Of a stretch of DNA of 61,102 nucleotides, positions 1-10,765 are shown piece by piece. How positions within the stretch are numbered: the stretch's first letter is position 1; every line of letters starts with the position of its first letter. The stretch lies in assembly GCA_013151745.1 (NCBI GenBank), contig JAADHS010000160.1:1-61102 (forward strand), in the 5' to 3' direction. The position numbers and the translations under genes were made by a program. The DNA is from Gammaproteobacteria bacterium. Lineage in GTDB: Bacteria > Pseudomonadota > Gammaproteobacteria > JAADHS01. The notes beneath the pieces were generated by a model that saw only the letters and a list, made by a program, of their open reading frames with translations, had not been told where the DNA came from and searched no databases.

Positions 1-1
1 T

Positions 2-70
2 GGCGGCGTTAAAATTCCTCGCAATAGCCAGCTATTACTCGTCATTGTGCCTTACCATGAAATGAATTGA
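2..70 (+). other. possible 3' end of an unidentified ORF
   Basis: A 22-codon open stretch runs in from the left edge and ends at TGA 68-70. It reads as a short basic-to-hydrophobic tail (GGVKIPRNSQLLL...). It could be the C-terminus of a gene that starts outside the window, or chance. Nothing else is recognisable between here and the cyaA stop codon at 205. Confidence 0.2.
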
Positions 71-204
71 ACGCACACTAACACCTGAATCTCAAACGCC
101 ACGGGTATATTGTGGTTATCATTTTTGATATCTGTTGTTTTTAGAGGGCTGCCGCTGAAGAAATTTCAGAAAGGGATTTTCAAGCCTCAAGTATGAGCAG
201 TATT

Positions 205-3129
205 TTATACTTGTACCTGCTCTGCCAGTGCATCATTAAGCTGGCGCTCGATTTTCCGTTTGTAATTCAAAAAATAAATAGTTTGTACATGCTCATCAAC
301 CCCACCATGACTTAACATCGCATGAGGCATATCCATATCTGTAATATAGATGGGGTAAGGTTCTCTATTTTTACGTAGCGACAGCACATGTTGAGCCACT
401 TTTTTGAAAAGAGCAGGCCCATATTCTGCTGAAGAAAACTCCATCTCATTACAATAAATCCGAAACACCGGGATATGATCAACTACCGCTCCAATGACTT
501 GTATATTAAACACTCGAGTTGGCCTTGAATTTTGGTGTAATTCACGCCTGGCAATACTAGGATCAGGCGACCCTGCTCTTGATATGATTTCAAAATATTC
601 GATGTCTTTTACTTCACTCATGTTTTCTTCTTCAAAGCCTATGATTTCATACCGTTGACGATTTAATATAGAGTCAAAAAATAGAGAAAAATGGGAAAGC
701 ACGGAACGACCATCAACAAAAGACATTTTTTGAAAGAATAATGAACCTCTTTCATCCAGCACATAAATTTCGGTAAGGACACCCGAAATTTGATAAAAGA
801 GCTGCACAACACCCGGACGATTAAACGAAAACAAGGAAGGAAGCAGCGTTTTTTGGAGAGCCTGCCGGTCTATTACAACAGGTCGATATCGATCATAATG
901 TTCGCCTAGTTGAGCAACTAACTCAGGGTAGGAGTGAGCCACTTCATAATTTAAAATATTATTTTCGATATCAGTAATGTAAAATTTATTTTCTACAGAA
1001 AGAATGTATCTTGAATCTCCTCCTTGTTCCGATTGATAAAAACAAGCAACCACATCTCGAAATAATTCTTCGATGCGTTTTTTTATGGTGATCGCTCTCC
1101 CTGACGAATAGCACTGAGCGGATAACTCTGGCGGGGTTACCCCCTTGCTTATTGGCGTCCATCTCACATATTCCCGCAAACATTCCAATAAACCTGATGC
1201 ACCCGTGTAACGTGATGTTAATACTTCCTTCCAGGTGGTAATGGTAATCATATCAAAGCTTAATGCCAAATTTTCCCCCAAACCGCCATAACTCAATGCA
1301 TCGTTATGATCGCTCATCAAATGATGGCCATTACGAGCGTATTCTTTCATGGGGTCGATGCCTAAATTCACAAATATACCCACATGTAGTGCCAACGCAC
1401 CTGTCATGAAATCTGATATTTCAGTCTTGATTACATTTTTTTCTGGAAACAAGCGTTGAAACGAAAATAACAGCTCTTTTAACTCTCGAGACGTAAAATC
1501 ACTTTCATTACTCTGCATGGCCAGCACAGTATTATTATTCATCATGGCATTGAAATGACACCAGGAAAGTAACTCAATAAGACTGTGCGATCGTCGCAAA
1601 GGCCGCTCTTTTATCGTTTCATTTTCCTTAAGAGGTGCTGTAAACAACAACCAACTTTCTTTACCATCTTGGCCCACTGAACGATAAAAAGATAAATGGC
1701 TTTCCCGAAGATTACTGGAAATGCCTCGATTGACAATTTCAACTTTTCCCGCCTTTCTTTCAAAAGCGGCATAAAGTTTACGACCGAGTATATTTAAATC
1801 TTTTTGGTTTATAGAAGCCAGTTGAGCGTGCTTTCGAGCAAAATCTGATAAAAATCGATAACTAAACGTGAGCGCTTTGACCAATGCCGCCCGCTCCTTG
1901 ACGACGCGCCCAATTTTCCATTCAGAGCGGGAATCAAGCATTGCCAAATAATCCTCTCGCCACGCCCAGGACTGGGTGACAGATTTCATTAAATCACGTC
2001 GCCAGCTTTCTTCTCGGCGTTTATCAGGAACACTGAGTGGTTCATTAACCTTGAAATAAAAACAGCGTCGCAATAAGGACAAGCGCTCACTTTCCTCTCT
2101 TTGTTCCAAATAATCTTCAAGTTTTTTATACATCATAATATAAGGGTCTAGCTCATCAAGATTGATTTCTCCGTCATAAATAGCTTGCTTAAATAAGTGG
2201 CATAGCAATTTGATATCAGGATATTCCGCAGCATAGCTTTCCATCAATAAAAGCTTAAGCACCGACTTATAAGGCGAATCAATACTTTTATACAATTGCC
2301 ATAGCGCCGCACCAAAAAACTCTTCCGCAGGCACACCAGGCAACGCACCAAGGTCTATATATTCATTCTTCGTGATAAAGCGCTTTGCCCGTAAAGATGC
2401 CGCATAAGCTTCATAATTATTTTCTTGGTCCGGTGGAATAATCCACCACAAGGGATAACGACCACACAGTAACAGCCCTGTTCTGTAAAACTCTTCCATC
2501 AACAAGTAGTGTTGCGCACTACCACTGCTTTCTGCTGAAATATCTTCGTGAACCCCCTTGCCGAAAGTTTCCGCTTCCACTAAGAAAAAATGAACCTCAA
2601 GATCAAAGCTCATCGCCCATTCTTCTATGGCTAATCCTTTTTGTCTAAGCTGTTTCAGCTGATCTCCGTCAAGTTCTTTGGTGTGACAGACCCAGATGTC
2701 AAAATCACTTTTTTTAGAATACGCTACGGTGCCACCACTACCCATAAGAAATAGTGAATAAATATCGAAGCGTAATAATGCTCTTCTTTTTTGATCAAAA
2801 CTTTTAGAAAACTTTTTTATGGTTTTAATCGTAAAATCAGAGGGGCGATATTCAGCAACCCCGGCTGGTGTGGATTTAGAAATAAATCCAGGCAAAGAGG
2901 GGTGATTAATATGAAATAATAACGGTAATACTTCGAGAAAATCACGCTGTCGTTCCCGCAAAGCGCTTTGCGTACGCTGTAATCTTTCTCTGTTTAGCGC
3001 CATAAAACGCTTTTTAACCGTATTGATTTCTTCTAAAGTTGGTTTTTCGCTTTTTAACATAGGGTCATACTCTGTATGACTTATCGGCTCAAGCACGCGA
3101 AGATTCAACAAATTTGCGACATCGGTCAC
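205..3129 (-). CDS. cyaA: class I adenylate cyclase CyaA
   Basis: Makes cAMP from ATP in the cytoplasm for CRP-type regulators. The N-terminal half carries the class I nucleotidyltransferase signature: GSGGT near residues 130-134, followed by an SDFDIWVCH motif whose two aspartates (142, 144) are the expected metal ligands. At 974 aa it is longer than the enterobacterial enzyme but within the range of other gammaproteobacteria. The C-terminal half is the usual poorly conserved regulatory region. The start is a GTG with only a weak upstream ribosome site, so a slightly later start is possible. It is transcribed away from the neighbouring PAS/GGDEF gene. A Crp/Fnr-family protein is encoded at 13.7 kb but no link between the two is visible. 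Confidence 0.95.
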   Translation of the reverse strand: MTDVANLLNLRVLEPISHTEYDPMLKSEKPTLEEINTVKKRFMALNRERLQRTQSALRERQRDFLEVLPLLFHINHPSLPGFISKSTPAGVAEYRPSDFTIKTIKKFSKSFDQKRRALLRFDIYSLFLMGSGGTVAYSKKSDFDIWVCHTKELDGDQLKQLRQKGLAIEEWAMSFDLEVHFFLVEAETFGKGVHEDISAESSGSAQHYLLMEEFYRTGLLLCGRYPLWWIIPPDQENNYEAYAASLRAKRFITKNEYIDLGALPGVPAEEFFGAALWQLYKSIDSPYKSVLKLLLMESYAAEYPDIKLLCHLFKQAIYDGEINLDELDPYIMMYKKLEDYLEQREESERLSLLRRCFYFKVNEPLSVPDKRREESWRRDLMKSVTQSWAWREDYLAMLDSRSEWKIGRVVKERAALVKALTFSYRFLSDFARKHAQLASINQKDLNILGRKLYAAFERKAGKVEIVNRGISSNLRESHLSFYRSVGQDGKESWLLFTAPLKENETIKERPLRRSHSLIELLSWCHFNAMMNNNTVLAMQSNESDFTSRELKELLFSFQRLFPEKNVIKTEISDFMTGALALHVGIFVNLGIDPMKEYARNGHHLMSDHNDALSYGGLGENLALSFDMITITTWKEVLTSRYTGASGLLECLREYVRWTPISKGVTPPELSAQCYSSGRAITIKKRIEELFRDVVACFYQSEQGGDSRYILSVENKFYITDIENNILNYEVAHSYPELVAQLGEHYDRYRPVVIDRQALQKTLLPSLFSFNRPGVVQLFYQISGVLTEIYVLDERGSLFFQKMSFVDGRSVLSHFSLFFDSILNRQRYEIIGFEEENMSEVKDIEYFEIISRAGSPDPSIARRELHQNSRPTRVFNIQVIGAVVDHIPVFRIYCNEMEFSSAEYGPALFKKVAQHVLSLRKNREPYPIYITDMDMPHAMLSHGGVDEHVQTIYFLNYKRKIERQLNDALAEQVQV

Positions 3130-3484
3130 CTATTTTCGAAAGCGTATTGCACTAATTAATTGATGTATTTATGGTTTGATAACGCACATCGCCTATTTTG
3201 GACTGTACAGACACCCGGTAAAACGTTTAACCTAGAAAACGCAACTGGACACGGATGTGGAAGATAGAGCGACGCAGGATGCTAAAGCCGAGAGGAAACA
3301 ATCGTAGTTGGCTTGGTTGGTGATGCAACTTTTCTTGCTCAGTCAAAAAAATCAATATCTTATGCTATAGACCGTGGATCAACAGTGTTTTTTTTGGGTT
3401 TAATCTGAGGCTCATTCATCCAGGTTCTTTTATTAGAAATACGAAATATGGGTCGTCTTTTCATCGCTATGGAGTACATCAACA
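3130..3484. other. intergenic region between cyaA and the PAS/GGDEF gene
   Basis: This 355-bp divergent spacer must hold promoters for both flanking genes, but no convincing -35/-10 pair stands out. It contains one copy (about 3231-3260) of the dispersed repeat listed separately. After that comes a purine-rich stretch related to what follows the 41.2-kb copy. A GGAG ribosome site precedes the ATG at 3485. Confidence 0.4.
3231..3260 (+). repeat. dispersed intergenic repeat, copy 1
   Basis: Begins CCTAGAAAACGC and continues through CTGGACACGGATGT. It matches copies near 29.8, 32.6 and 41.2 kb in most positions and is the most diverged of the four. It is flanked by non-coding sequence on both sides. 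Confidence 0.55.
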
Positions 3485-4306
3485 ATGAGCAACTCGCTAG
3501 ACTCAACACTAGCTACTTTATCTTTAGAGACCGCCCCCATTGGCGTGTTGATTGTTCATACCAAAGGGGATATCATCTTTTTCAATAAAACGTTCAAGAC
3601 CCTGTTCCATATCAACCGCCCACCTGAAAGTGCCCATATTGACGCATTACCGACAACGCTTAGAGACGCCATAAAGAATCAAAAAGAAGAAATAACAATA
3701 CATAGCAAGGCAACAGATACAAAACATTTTTATAAATGTTGGTATAATCCATCCGTCGATGAAAAAGATCACTCAATTTGGTTTTTCCTGGATGTGACGA
3801 AAACGACCCAGGTCTATCAAGAGCGTGACCGTTTGGCGAACGAGCTGTCCAAAGTCTCTACGCGTGATCCGCAAACGGGACTCCCCAATAAAAGTGCCTT
3901 GATGCAAGGTCTGGAACCCTTGGTATCACGCAGCCGTCGCTATAACAATCCACTGTCCTTGATTCGCCTCCGCATTAATATAAAAGCAGAATATATTGAT
4001 CAGCTAGAAAATATTATGCTGCTTTTGTCTCGTTTTCTCCGAGATCAAATGCGCTGGGCCGACATGGTAGGCCGGTTAACGGCGAATGAATTTCTGCTAG
4101 TATTGCCCGAGACTGGAGAACAGGCAGCCAATACCCTGGCTCATAAAATAACGAAAAAACTCAGCCAGTTAGCTGTTCAAAAACAAGATTCCATACCCAG
4201 CATTTCTATTGAAAGTGGTGTCTCCAGCTGGTTCAAAGGGGATGATATGATGCGTTTGATCCATAATACAGAACAGAACCTGATACAAAACACAAAGCAA
4301 AGCTAA
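3485..4306 (+). CDS. PAS domain protein with a degenerate GGDEF domain
   Basis: A soluble 273-aa protein with no signal peptide or membrane helix. Residues about 10-110 look like a PAS fold. A short helical linker follows (DRLANELSKVSTRDPQTGLPNKSAL), the usual entry to a GGDEF domain, which fills residues about 128-270. The catalytic GGDEF signature is replaced by LTANEF, so diguanylate cyclase activity is unlikely. A GTP-binding, receptor or partner role is more plausible. The ATG is preceded by GGAG. It converges on argH with an 8-bp gap. Confidence 0.75.
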   Translation: MSNSLDSTLATLSLETAPIGVLIVHTKGDIIFFNKTFKTLFHINRPPESAHIDALPTTLRDAIKNQKEEITIHSKATDTKHFYKCWYNPSVDEKDHSIWFFLDVTKTTQVYQERDRLANELSKVSTRDPQTGLPNKSALMQGLEPLVSRSRRYNNPLSLIRLRINIKAEYIDQLENIMLLLSRFLRDQMRWADMVGRLTANEFLLVLPETGEQAANTLAHKITKKLSQLAVQKQDSIPSISIESGVSSWFKGDDMMRLIHNTEQNLIQNTKQS

Positions 4307-4314
4307 AACCCCAA

Positions 4315-5700
4315 TTACAACGCCCTCTCCCTTGCAATTGCCGCTCGCACTTGTGAGGGTGCGGTTCCCCCAATATGATCACGCGCCGCCACGGAACCTT
4401 CCAAGCTAAGTACCGTAATAACATCTTGTTCTATGTCTGCAGAAAATTTTTGCAACTCCGCTAGAGACAGCTCCGACAAATCTTTATTTTGCTCAACACC
4501 ATAACGCACCGCTTGACCTACCACCTCATGCGCATCACGAAAAGCCAGGCCTTTACGTACTAAATAATCGGCCAGATCTGTCGCGGTTGAAAATCCTTGT
4601 AGCGCTGCCTTTTTCATATTTTTTTTATTGGCCATGATTACCGGTACCATATCAGCAAAAATACTCACCGACATTTTCACCGTATCAACCGCATCAAACA
4701 GCGGCTCTTTATCCTCCTGATTGTCTTTATTATAGGCTAGGGGCTGACCTTTCATTATAGTTAACAGGGCAATCAAATCACCATTCACTCTCCCGGTTTT
4801 GCCTCTGACCAGCTCGGGTATATCCGGATTTTTTTTCTGCGGCATAATGGAAGAGCCAGTGCAAAAACGATCGGGTAATTCGATAAAATTAAACTGAGCC
4901 GATGACCAGATGATCAGTTCCTCTGAAAATCGGGATAAATGCATCATAATAATCGCCGCAGAACTGCAAAATTCAATAGCAAAGTCTCTGTCGCTGACGG
5001 CATCCAGTGAGTTTTCACACAGCCCATCAAAACCCAGTAAAGACGCGGTATAGGCTCTATCAATGGGATACGTTGTCCCTGCCAGCGCCGCCGCCCCCAA
5101 TGGCATCCGGTTGACACGTTGGCGACAGTCCCTCATCCGCAAACCATCCCGTTTTAACATTTCGTACCAGGCTAATAAATGATGGCCAAAAGTGACCGGC
5201 TGAGCGACCTGTAAATGCGTAAACCCGGGCATGATCGTATCCGCTTCTTTTTCGGCCAAATCCAGCAGTCCATTTTTCAAACGATCAAGCTGCATCATCA
5301 AATTATCAATTTCATCACGTAAATATAAACGAATATCGGTTGCCACCTGGTCATTACGTGAACGCCCTGTGTGGAGTTTTTTGCCGGCGATACCTATTTT
5401 TTCTGTTAATTTTGCCTCAATATTCATGTGGACATCTTCCAGAGCAATTGACCACTCGAACTCACCCGCCTCAATATCCAACAAAATTTGATCTAAACCC
5501 TGGCAAATCGACGAACACTCATCCTCTGTCAGCACACCCACCTTAGCCAGCATCTGCGCATGCGCCTGAGAGCCAAGAATGTCATAACGATACAATCGTT
5601 GATCAAAACCCACAGAAGAATTGAAGATTTCTACGGCCACATGAGTCGCTTCGCTAAAGCGTCCTCCCCATAGCTTTCTTTTTGGTTCATTTTTTGACAC
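4315..5700 (-). CDS. argH: argininosuccinate lyase
   Basis: Splits argininosuccinate into arginine and fumarate, the last step of arginine synthesis. The fumarase/aspartase-superfamily signature [12 protein letters not shown] is intact and the [12 protein letters not shown] substrate loop is present. I place the start at the GTG at 5700, ten codons inside the longest open frame: GGAG lies 6 nt upstream of it (5707-5710), and the resulting 461 aa is the normal family length. It is divergent from hemC, and this argH-hemC adjacency is common in gammaproteobacteria. Confidence 0.95.
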   Translation of the reverse strand: MSKNEPKRKLWGGRFSEATHVAVEIFNSSVGFDQRLYRYDILGSQAHAQMLAKVGVLTEDECSSICQGLDQILLDIEAGEFEWSIALEDVHMNIEAKLTEKIGIAGKKLHTGRSRNDQVATDIRLYLRDEIDNLMMQLDRLKNGLLDLAEKEADTIMPGFTHLQVAQPVTFGHHLLAWYEMLKRDGLRMRDCRQRVNRMPLGAAALAGTTYPIDRAYTASLLGFDGLCENSLDAVSDRDFAIEFCSSAAIIMMHLSRFSEELIIWSSAQFNFIELPDRFCTGSSIMPQKKNPDIPELVRGKTGRVNGDLIALLTIMKGQPLAYNKDNQEDKEPLFDAVDTVKMSVSIFADMVPVIMANKKNMKKAALQGFSTATDLADYLVRKGLAFRDAHEVVGQAVRYGVEQNKDLSELSLAELQKFSADIEQDVITVLSLEGSVAARDHIGGTAPSQVRAAIARERAL

Positions 5701-5808
5701 AAGGCACTCCAAATTTAAAAACAAAATCAACAGGTTACAAATCGTACTAGAACTCTAAGCCAATGCAAGGTAGCATGAGTGTTTTCCGTAAGTACACTTG
5801 AAACGACC

Positions 5809-6738
5809 ATGAGTAAACAAATTATTCGCATCGCAACACGAAAAAGTCCGCTGGCCTTGTGGCAAGCAGAATATGTGCGTGCAAATCTTGAGCAGGCTCA
5901 CCCTGGACTCTCCGTAGAACTTCTGACGATGACCACTCAAGGGGACAAAATACTAGACAGTCCGCTCGCTAAAATAGGTGGAAAAGGCTTGTTTGTCAAA
6001 GAACTAGAAAAAAGCCTTTTGGATAATGAAGCAGACATTGCGGTTCATTCTATGAAAGATGTTCCGGTAGAGCTGCCAATGGGCTTGCACCTGCCCATCA
6101 TCTGTCAGCGCGAAGACCCTACTGACGCCTTTGTTTCTAACGATTTTGCCTCCATTGATGATTTACCACAAGGCGCGATTGTCGGCACCTCCAGTTTGCG
6201 CCGCCAATGCCAGATTAAGCTAAAACGACCTGATTTAATCATCAAAGATTTGCGAGGAAATGTCGGCAGCCGACTCAAAAAACTTGATCAAGGTGATTAT
6301 GCCGCAATCATCCTGGCCTCCGCAGGTCTGATCCGTTTAAAATTGAATGAGCGCATTCGCGACCGCATCGACACCAACATATTACTACCCGCTATAGGAC
6401 AAGGCGCGGTTGGCATCGAATGTCGAAAAAATGACGATCAAACGCTTTCATTATTAATGCCACTCAATCATAAAGAAACCCAAATACGTGTTGCGGCAGA
6501 ACGCGCAATGAATCATAAGTTGGAAGGCGGCTGCCAGGTACCCATTGCCGGATACTCGGAACTTACTGATAACAAACTTTTTTTAAGAGGTTTGGTTGGC
6601 CAGCCTGATGGCCGTATTTTACTCAGAAGTGACGCCAGCGGAGCACCCGAAGATGCCGCAGCCATCGGCATCACCGTCGCCAATGACTTACTTAAACAAG
6701 GTGCAGATAAAATACTAAAAACACTTTATAATGGATAA
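5809..6738 (+). CDS. hemC: porphobilinogen deaminase (hydroxymethylbilane synthase)
   Basis: Polymerises four porphobilinogens into hydroxymethylbilane for haem and sirohaem. The dipyrromethane-cofactor cysteine is Cys242 in LEGGCQVP, the same number as in E. coli when the ATG at 5809 is used. An in-frame GTG at 5779 would add ten residues that do not resemble the family, so 5809 (309 aa) is preferred. First gene of hemC-hemD-hemX-hemY. Confidence 0.96.
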   Translation: MSKQIIRIATRKSPLALWQAEYVRANLEQAHPGLSVELLTMTTQGDKILDSPLAKIGGKGLFVKELEKSLLDNEADIAVHSMKDVPVELPMGLHLPIICQREDPTDAFVSNDFASIDDLPQGAIVGTSSLRRQCQIKLKRPDLIIKDLRGNVGSRLKKLDQGDYAAIILASAGLIRLKLNERIRDRIDTNILLPAIGQGAVGIECRKNDDQTLSLLMPLNHKETQIRVAAERAMNHKLEGGCQVPIAGYSELTDNKLFLRGLVGQPDGRILLRSDASGAPEDAAAIGITVANDLLKQGADKILKTLYNG

Positions 6739-6894
6739 ATAAAGAAATTTTTAATACTATTTTTAAGAAAACACTAGAAAAATGGCTCAGCTCAGTTTAA
6801 AGTTTGAGGCTGACACTCAGAAATAGGGCGTTCAGGTATCGTGCTCAATAGTGAGGCATCATTATTTTAACAACATTTCCGCAGGATTTTTTAT

Positions 6895-7674
6895 GTGAAT
6901 CAAAGCGCAGCAATACGTAAGAGTGTTCTAGTAACACGGCCTGCTGACCAAGGAATTGAACTTTGCAACGATATTGTAAACATGGGATGGGAATGCACCC
7001 TTTTCCCCACAATAGAAATAGTTAAAGCAAGCGAAAACGGCTCACTGAGCGCCGTAGTTAAAAACTTTAACACTTTTGACATTGCACTTTTTGTCAGCGC
7101 CAATGCCGTTACTTATGGCCTTAGATGGCTTAAAAAAAATCATCTAAGCTGGCCACAAAACGTACTGATTGGTGCCGTAGGCAAAAGCACAGCGAAATCA
7201 TTGGTTGTTCACGGACAGCTTCATGTTGACCTGATACCCGGTCAACGGTTTGATAGTGAGGGTTTGTTAGCCCTCAATGACTTGCAAAATGTAAAAAATA
7301 AAAATATTGTTATTTTCCGGGGCAACAGCGGCAGAGAGCACTTAGCGAACACCTTAAAAAAACGGGGCGCATCGATAACCTACGCAGAGGTCTATCAACG
7401 ACGCATGCCAAGCCAAAAAATAGCAAGCATGCTCAGTGAAGAACAACGAAACCGCATTAATATTGCCGTTTCAACCAGTAATGAAGGATTAGAAAATTTA
7501 TATATAATGACTGAAAAGGTACTTCGTCCCTGGTTATTGAATTTGCACCTGATAGTATTGAGTTCAAGAACCGTTGTTGTAGCGGAACAGCTTGGTTTCA
7601 AGCACAAACCATTTATAGCAACCCCCGTTGGCAACACAGCAATAACCGAAACATTAAAAAAAATTTTATTATAA
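6895..7674 (+). CDS. hemD: uroporphyrinogen-III synthase
   Basis: Closes hydroxymethylbilane with ring-D inversion to uroporphyrinogen III. The family is weakly conserved. Support comes from the N-terminal VLVTRPADQG motif, the central VIFRGNSGREHLANTLKKRG segment, a 259-aa length and position directly after hemC. It starts at GTG 6895, with an AGGA ribosome site about 9 nt upstream. The 156-bp gap after hemC is AT-rich and shows no clear terminator. Confidence 0.92.
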   Translation: MNQSAAIRKSVLVTRPADQGIELCNDIVNMGWECTLFPTIEIVKASENGSLSAVVKNFNTFDIALFVSANAVTYGLRWLKKNHLSWPQNVLIGAVGKSTAKSLVVHGQLHVDLIPGQRFDSEGLLALNDLQNVKNKNIVIFRGNSGREHLANTLKKRGASITYAEVYQRRMPSQKIASMLSEEQRNRINIAVSTSNEGLENLYIMTEKVLRPWLLNLHLIVLSSRTVVVAEQLGFKHKPFIATPVGNTAITETLKKILL

Positions 7675-7719
7675 ACCGTTATTATATTTCGAAACCCACT
7701 ATAGGGGGAGACAGATTCA

Positions 7720-9225
7720 ATGAGCGAAAAACCAATACCAACCGAAGCTAAGCCTTCAGACTCAACGGCGACTGAATCAACCAGCACAAATAAGGCTCCC
7801 TCCACTGAAGCGAACACATCCAAACCAACCAGCAATATCAATATGAGTATTGCCGCGCCAAAACGACCCAGCAGCGCAGACGAAACACCGGCAAACACAT
7901 ATTCAAAGCGTCATGGTGGCAACGGACTCGCGACAACGGCCATTGTGCTGGCCTTGATTGCAGTTGTTGCAGGAGTTTTCCTATGGAATGAATTGTCAAC
8001 CGTCCAACGTGAATTAGCAGACACCACAGGGCTTGATCAATCCGAGCTGAATCAAATTCAGAGTACCCTTGAACAAAACTCTGAAAACCGCACCGACCAG
8101 ACCACAGCAGAACTTAAAACACTTGTTGCCGAAGCACAAAAAGAACTTGAAAGCGAGATAAAAGAATCTCTATCCCAGTTAGAAAACAATATTAATAGTA
8201 TATCCAGCAACGTTAAACAACAGGACGCAAATACAGCCGCATTGGTCGCGACAACTCGCGAGCTTCTAAAAGGTGAACTAAATCAAGCCACAACAAAAAC
8301 CAATGATGTCATAACACAAACTGATGGTACCCTGTCCGAACTAAAAGGTTCATTCAGTGAGCTGAAACTGCAAGTTCAAAATCGCCTGGATTCAACCATC
8401 GCCAGCCTGGATACCCGCCTTAAATCCACAGAAGACGAACAAACCAAGCTACAATTAATCGTCCAGAGATCACAAGAAGAACTCACTCAAGCCATCGGTA
8501 AAAACCGTACAGACTGGGCATTAAACGAAGTTGAACACATTTTAAGCATTGCAAACAATCAGGTCTCATTGGAAAGAAGCCCGGTAAAAGCCATTACCTC
8601 TTTACGCACTGCCAAGCAACGATTACAAAACATTGACAACCCCCAACTCACAAAAATACGCGAAGCGGTTAATACTGACATTGCAGCACTGGAGAGTCTT
8701 AAAACTCTGGATTTACATAACACGTCGCTCATGATCAACCGTCTGGCTGGCGAAGCAGGTAAATTACGCAATACCGTCACCAAGACAACACCCGCAGTAG
8801 AAGCATTGGCTACAGAGGCACCCATCGCTAAAGAAGAAAACATTGCCTCGACTTCGTTACTTGCAATTAAAGGTTTCGCCAGTGCCGCCTGGCAAGGTTT
8901 AAGTGCTGGTGTCACCATAGCAGAAGGCGGAGAGGTTATAGCCCCTTTACTACCCCCGGAACATGCTTTTTTTCTACAACAAAATCTGCAATTAAAGCTT
9001 GAAAGTGCGCGCTTGGCACTTTTACGACAGGACGATGCCAATTTTCATAGCAGTATTGCTGCGGCGAGAGACTGGACACAACGTTACTTTGATGCAAAAG
9101 ATGATACGACTCAACAATTTATTAAGGACTTAAACAGCCTGGATGCACTGAAACTGGATCCGACCCTGCCTGATATTTCAAATTCTTTAAGAGTATTAAG
9201 AGAAATCAAACCTTCTCTTTCTTAA
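7720..9225 (+). CDS. hemX: HemX-family membrane protein
   Basis: A 501-aa protein with a Ser/Thr/Pro-rich cytoplasmic N-terminus (residues 1-65), one transmembrane helix at about 70-90 and a long predicted coiled-coil periplasmic part (about 95-270), then a helical C-terminal domain. This is the architecture of the HemX proteins encoded between hemD and hemY. Their biochemical role is unsettled: the name 'uroporphyrinogen-III methyltransferase' is historical and no SAM-binding motif is visible. AGGGGGAG precedes the ATG. Confidence 0.88.
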   Translation: MSEKPIPTEAKPSDSTATESTSTNKAPSTEANTSKPTSNINMSIAAPKRPSSADETPANTYSKRHGGNGLATTAIVLALIAVVAGVFLWNELSTVQRELADTTGLDQSELNQIQSTLEQNSENRTDQTTAELKTLVAEAQKELESEIKESLSQLENNINSISSNVKQQDANTAALVATTRELLKGELNQATTKTNDVITQTDGTLSELKGSFSELKLQVQNRLDSTIASLDTRLKSTEDEQTKLQLIVQRSQEELTQAIGKNRTDWALNEVEHILSIANNQVSLERSPVKAITSLRTAKQRLQNIDNPQLTKIREAVNTDIAALESLKTLDLHNTSLMINRLAGEAGKLRNTVTKTTPAVEALATEAPIAKEENIASTSLLAIKGFASAAWQGLSAGVTIAEGGEVIAPLLPPEHAFFLQQNLQLKLESARLALLRQDDANFHSSIAAARDWTQRYFDAKDDTTQQFIKDLNSLDALKLDPTLPDISNSLRVLREIKPSLS

Positions 9226-9326
9226 AAAATTAGACTTATCCGGACTTTATTCGGGCGGAATGACAATAAACAACACACCTTTTTTTCAAGGCAACTTTTT
9301 AAGGTAACCAAGGGGAGCAAGCTATC

Positions 9327-10616
9327 ATGAGGTTCTTAATCCTAACGATAGTCGTTATACTGGGAGCGGTATATTTAGGCTTGGAAATTGAAAAATATCC
9401 TGGCCATGTCATGATTCAAATAGATGATGTAAAAACGATTAATGCGCCTATCGGCCTTACGCTCGGTGCATTATTGGCGGGTTTTATTATTTTTTATATT
9501 GGGGTCAGGCTACTTATAACTACAATACGAAGCCCTAAAACCATACGTCAATATACGAGCAATAGACGCGAAAAAATAGCGAACAATGCGCTCAATCAAG
9601 GTTTTTTACAACTGGCTCAAGGCCACTGGAAACCCGCGCAAAAACTCTTAAGCAAAGCTATGAAACACAAAAAAACAGCAGCTCTGAGTTATTTGGGTAC
9701 CGCAAGAGCAGCCCAGGAACTGGGCAACACAAAAGTTCGAGACAAATGTTTAAAACTTGCAGAAAACACAACCGCAACCTCAGATATCTCAGCTGAAATT
9801 ACAGCAGCCCAGCTTCTGATTACGGATAGAAAACTGGATCAAGCGGCGAACAAATTGCAACAACTGTTGCGTAAAGATCCCAAAAACACACTTATTTTAG
9901 CAGAGCTTAAAGATTGCTACATTAAAAGCCAGTCTTGGGAAGATCTCGCTGAAATCATCCACGACTTACAAGAATATAAAGTACTCACCTCTACAGAAAC
10001 TTTAGCTTTGGCTCGCAGCACCTTTGCTCATGTGCTTGGCAAGGCGTCTCAAACTGGAGAAGACAGCCGCGCTTTGGATGATGCTTGGGGATTGGTTCCT
10101 AGTGAAATGAGAAGAGACAAACAGATTCTGTCTCTATATATCCGTTACCTGCTCGAAAATGGTGAAGGTTCAAGACCTGAAAATATATTGCGCAACAAAA
10201 TCAAACAAGCCTGGGATGACAACCTAGTACACCTCTATGGGTTAGTCGATAGCGGTACTCCCGCACCTCAGCTTGCTACCGCAGAACGTTGGCTCAAGCG
10301 TCGCCCAGACAATGCGATACTACTACTCACTCTAGGAAGATTAGCACTGCGTAACCATTTATGGTCTAAAGCACGATCCTATCTTGAAAAAAGTGTCGAC
10401 CTGGATCCTCGCCCTGAAACCTACATGTTGCTAGGAAAGCTACTGGAACAAACGGGTGAAAATGTCATTGCTGGAGAGTGTTTCCGCGAGGGTCTTAATA
10501 TCACAGTTAGGGATGACCTGAAACTGGAACGCACGCCCATTGAGCTTATTAAAAACAGGCAATCCAGTGCATTATCCATCACCCCAACAACGGCATTAGG
10601 ACCCGTCGCAACGTAA
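9327..10616 (+). CDS. hemY: HemY-family TPR membrane protein
   Basis: A 429-aa protein with two N-terminal transmembrane helices (about 1-20 and 43-65), followed by TPR-like helical repeats (for example AALSYLGTARAAQELG and PETYMLLGKLLEQTGE). This matches the proteobacterial HemY family that ends the hemCDXY cluster. It is not the protoporphyrinogen oxidase that shares the name in Gram-positives. The role is thought to be in late haem biosynthesis at the inner membrane. A strong terminator follows. Confidence 0.88.
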   Translation: MRFLILTIVVILGAVYLGLEIEKYPGHVMIQIDDVKTINAPIGLTLGALLAGFIIFYIGVRLLITTIRSPKTIRQYTSNRREKIANNALNQGFLQLAQGHWKPAQKLLSKAMKHKKTAALSYLGTARAAQELGNTKVRDKCLKLAENTTATSDISAEITAAQLLITDRKLDQAANKLQQLLRKDPKNTLILAELKDCYIKSQSWEDLAEIIHDLQEYKVLTSTETLALARSTFAHVLGKASQTGEDSRALDDAWGLVPSEMRRDKQILSLYIRYLLENGEGSRPENILRNKIKQAWDDNLVHLYGLVDSGTPAPQLATAERWLKRRPDNAILLLTLGRLALRNHLWSKARSYLEKSVDLDPRPETYMLLGKLLEQTGENVIAGECFREGLNITVRDDLKLERTPIELIKNRQSSALSITPTTALGPVAT

Positions 10617-10638
10617 AACTTTTTTCATGTTGTGAACT

Positions 10639-10675
10639 AAAAAAACCCCGCGCAATATAGCAAGGGGTTTTTTTT
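10639..10675 (+). terminator. rho-independent terminator after hemY
   Basis: An A-run and CCCC pair with GGGG and a T-run across a short internal loop. The stem is followed directly by T8 on the plus strand. It ends the hem cluster. Confidence 0.75.
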
Positions 10676-10697
10676 CGTCCCTAAATACACGCCATTC

Positions 10698-10739
10698 TCG
10701 TAGCGTTTAAAGTTTAGGTGTATATAATAGATGCTACGA
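10698..10739 (+). promoter_or_regulatory. promoter with flanking inverted repeat upstream of the beta-helix gene
   Basis: TATAAT at 10723-10728 is a consensus -10. No good -35 lies 16-18 bp upstream. Instead a perfect inverted repeat, TCGTAGC (10698-10704) and GCTACGA (10733-10739), brackets the promoter. This suggests an activator- or repressor-controlled promoter; the regulator is unknown. Confidence 0.4.
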
Positions 10740-10765
10740 ATTGAAATTAAAGTTCGCGGTAAACA

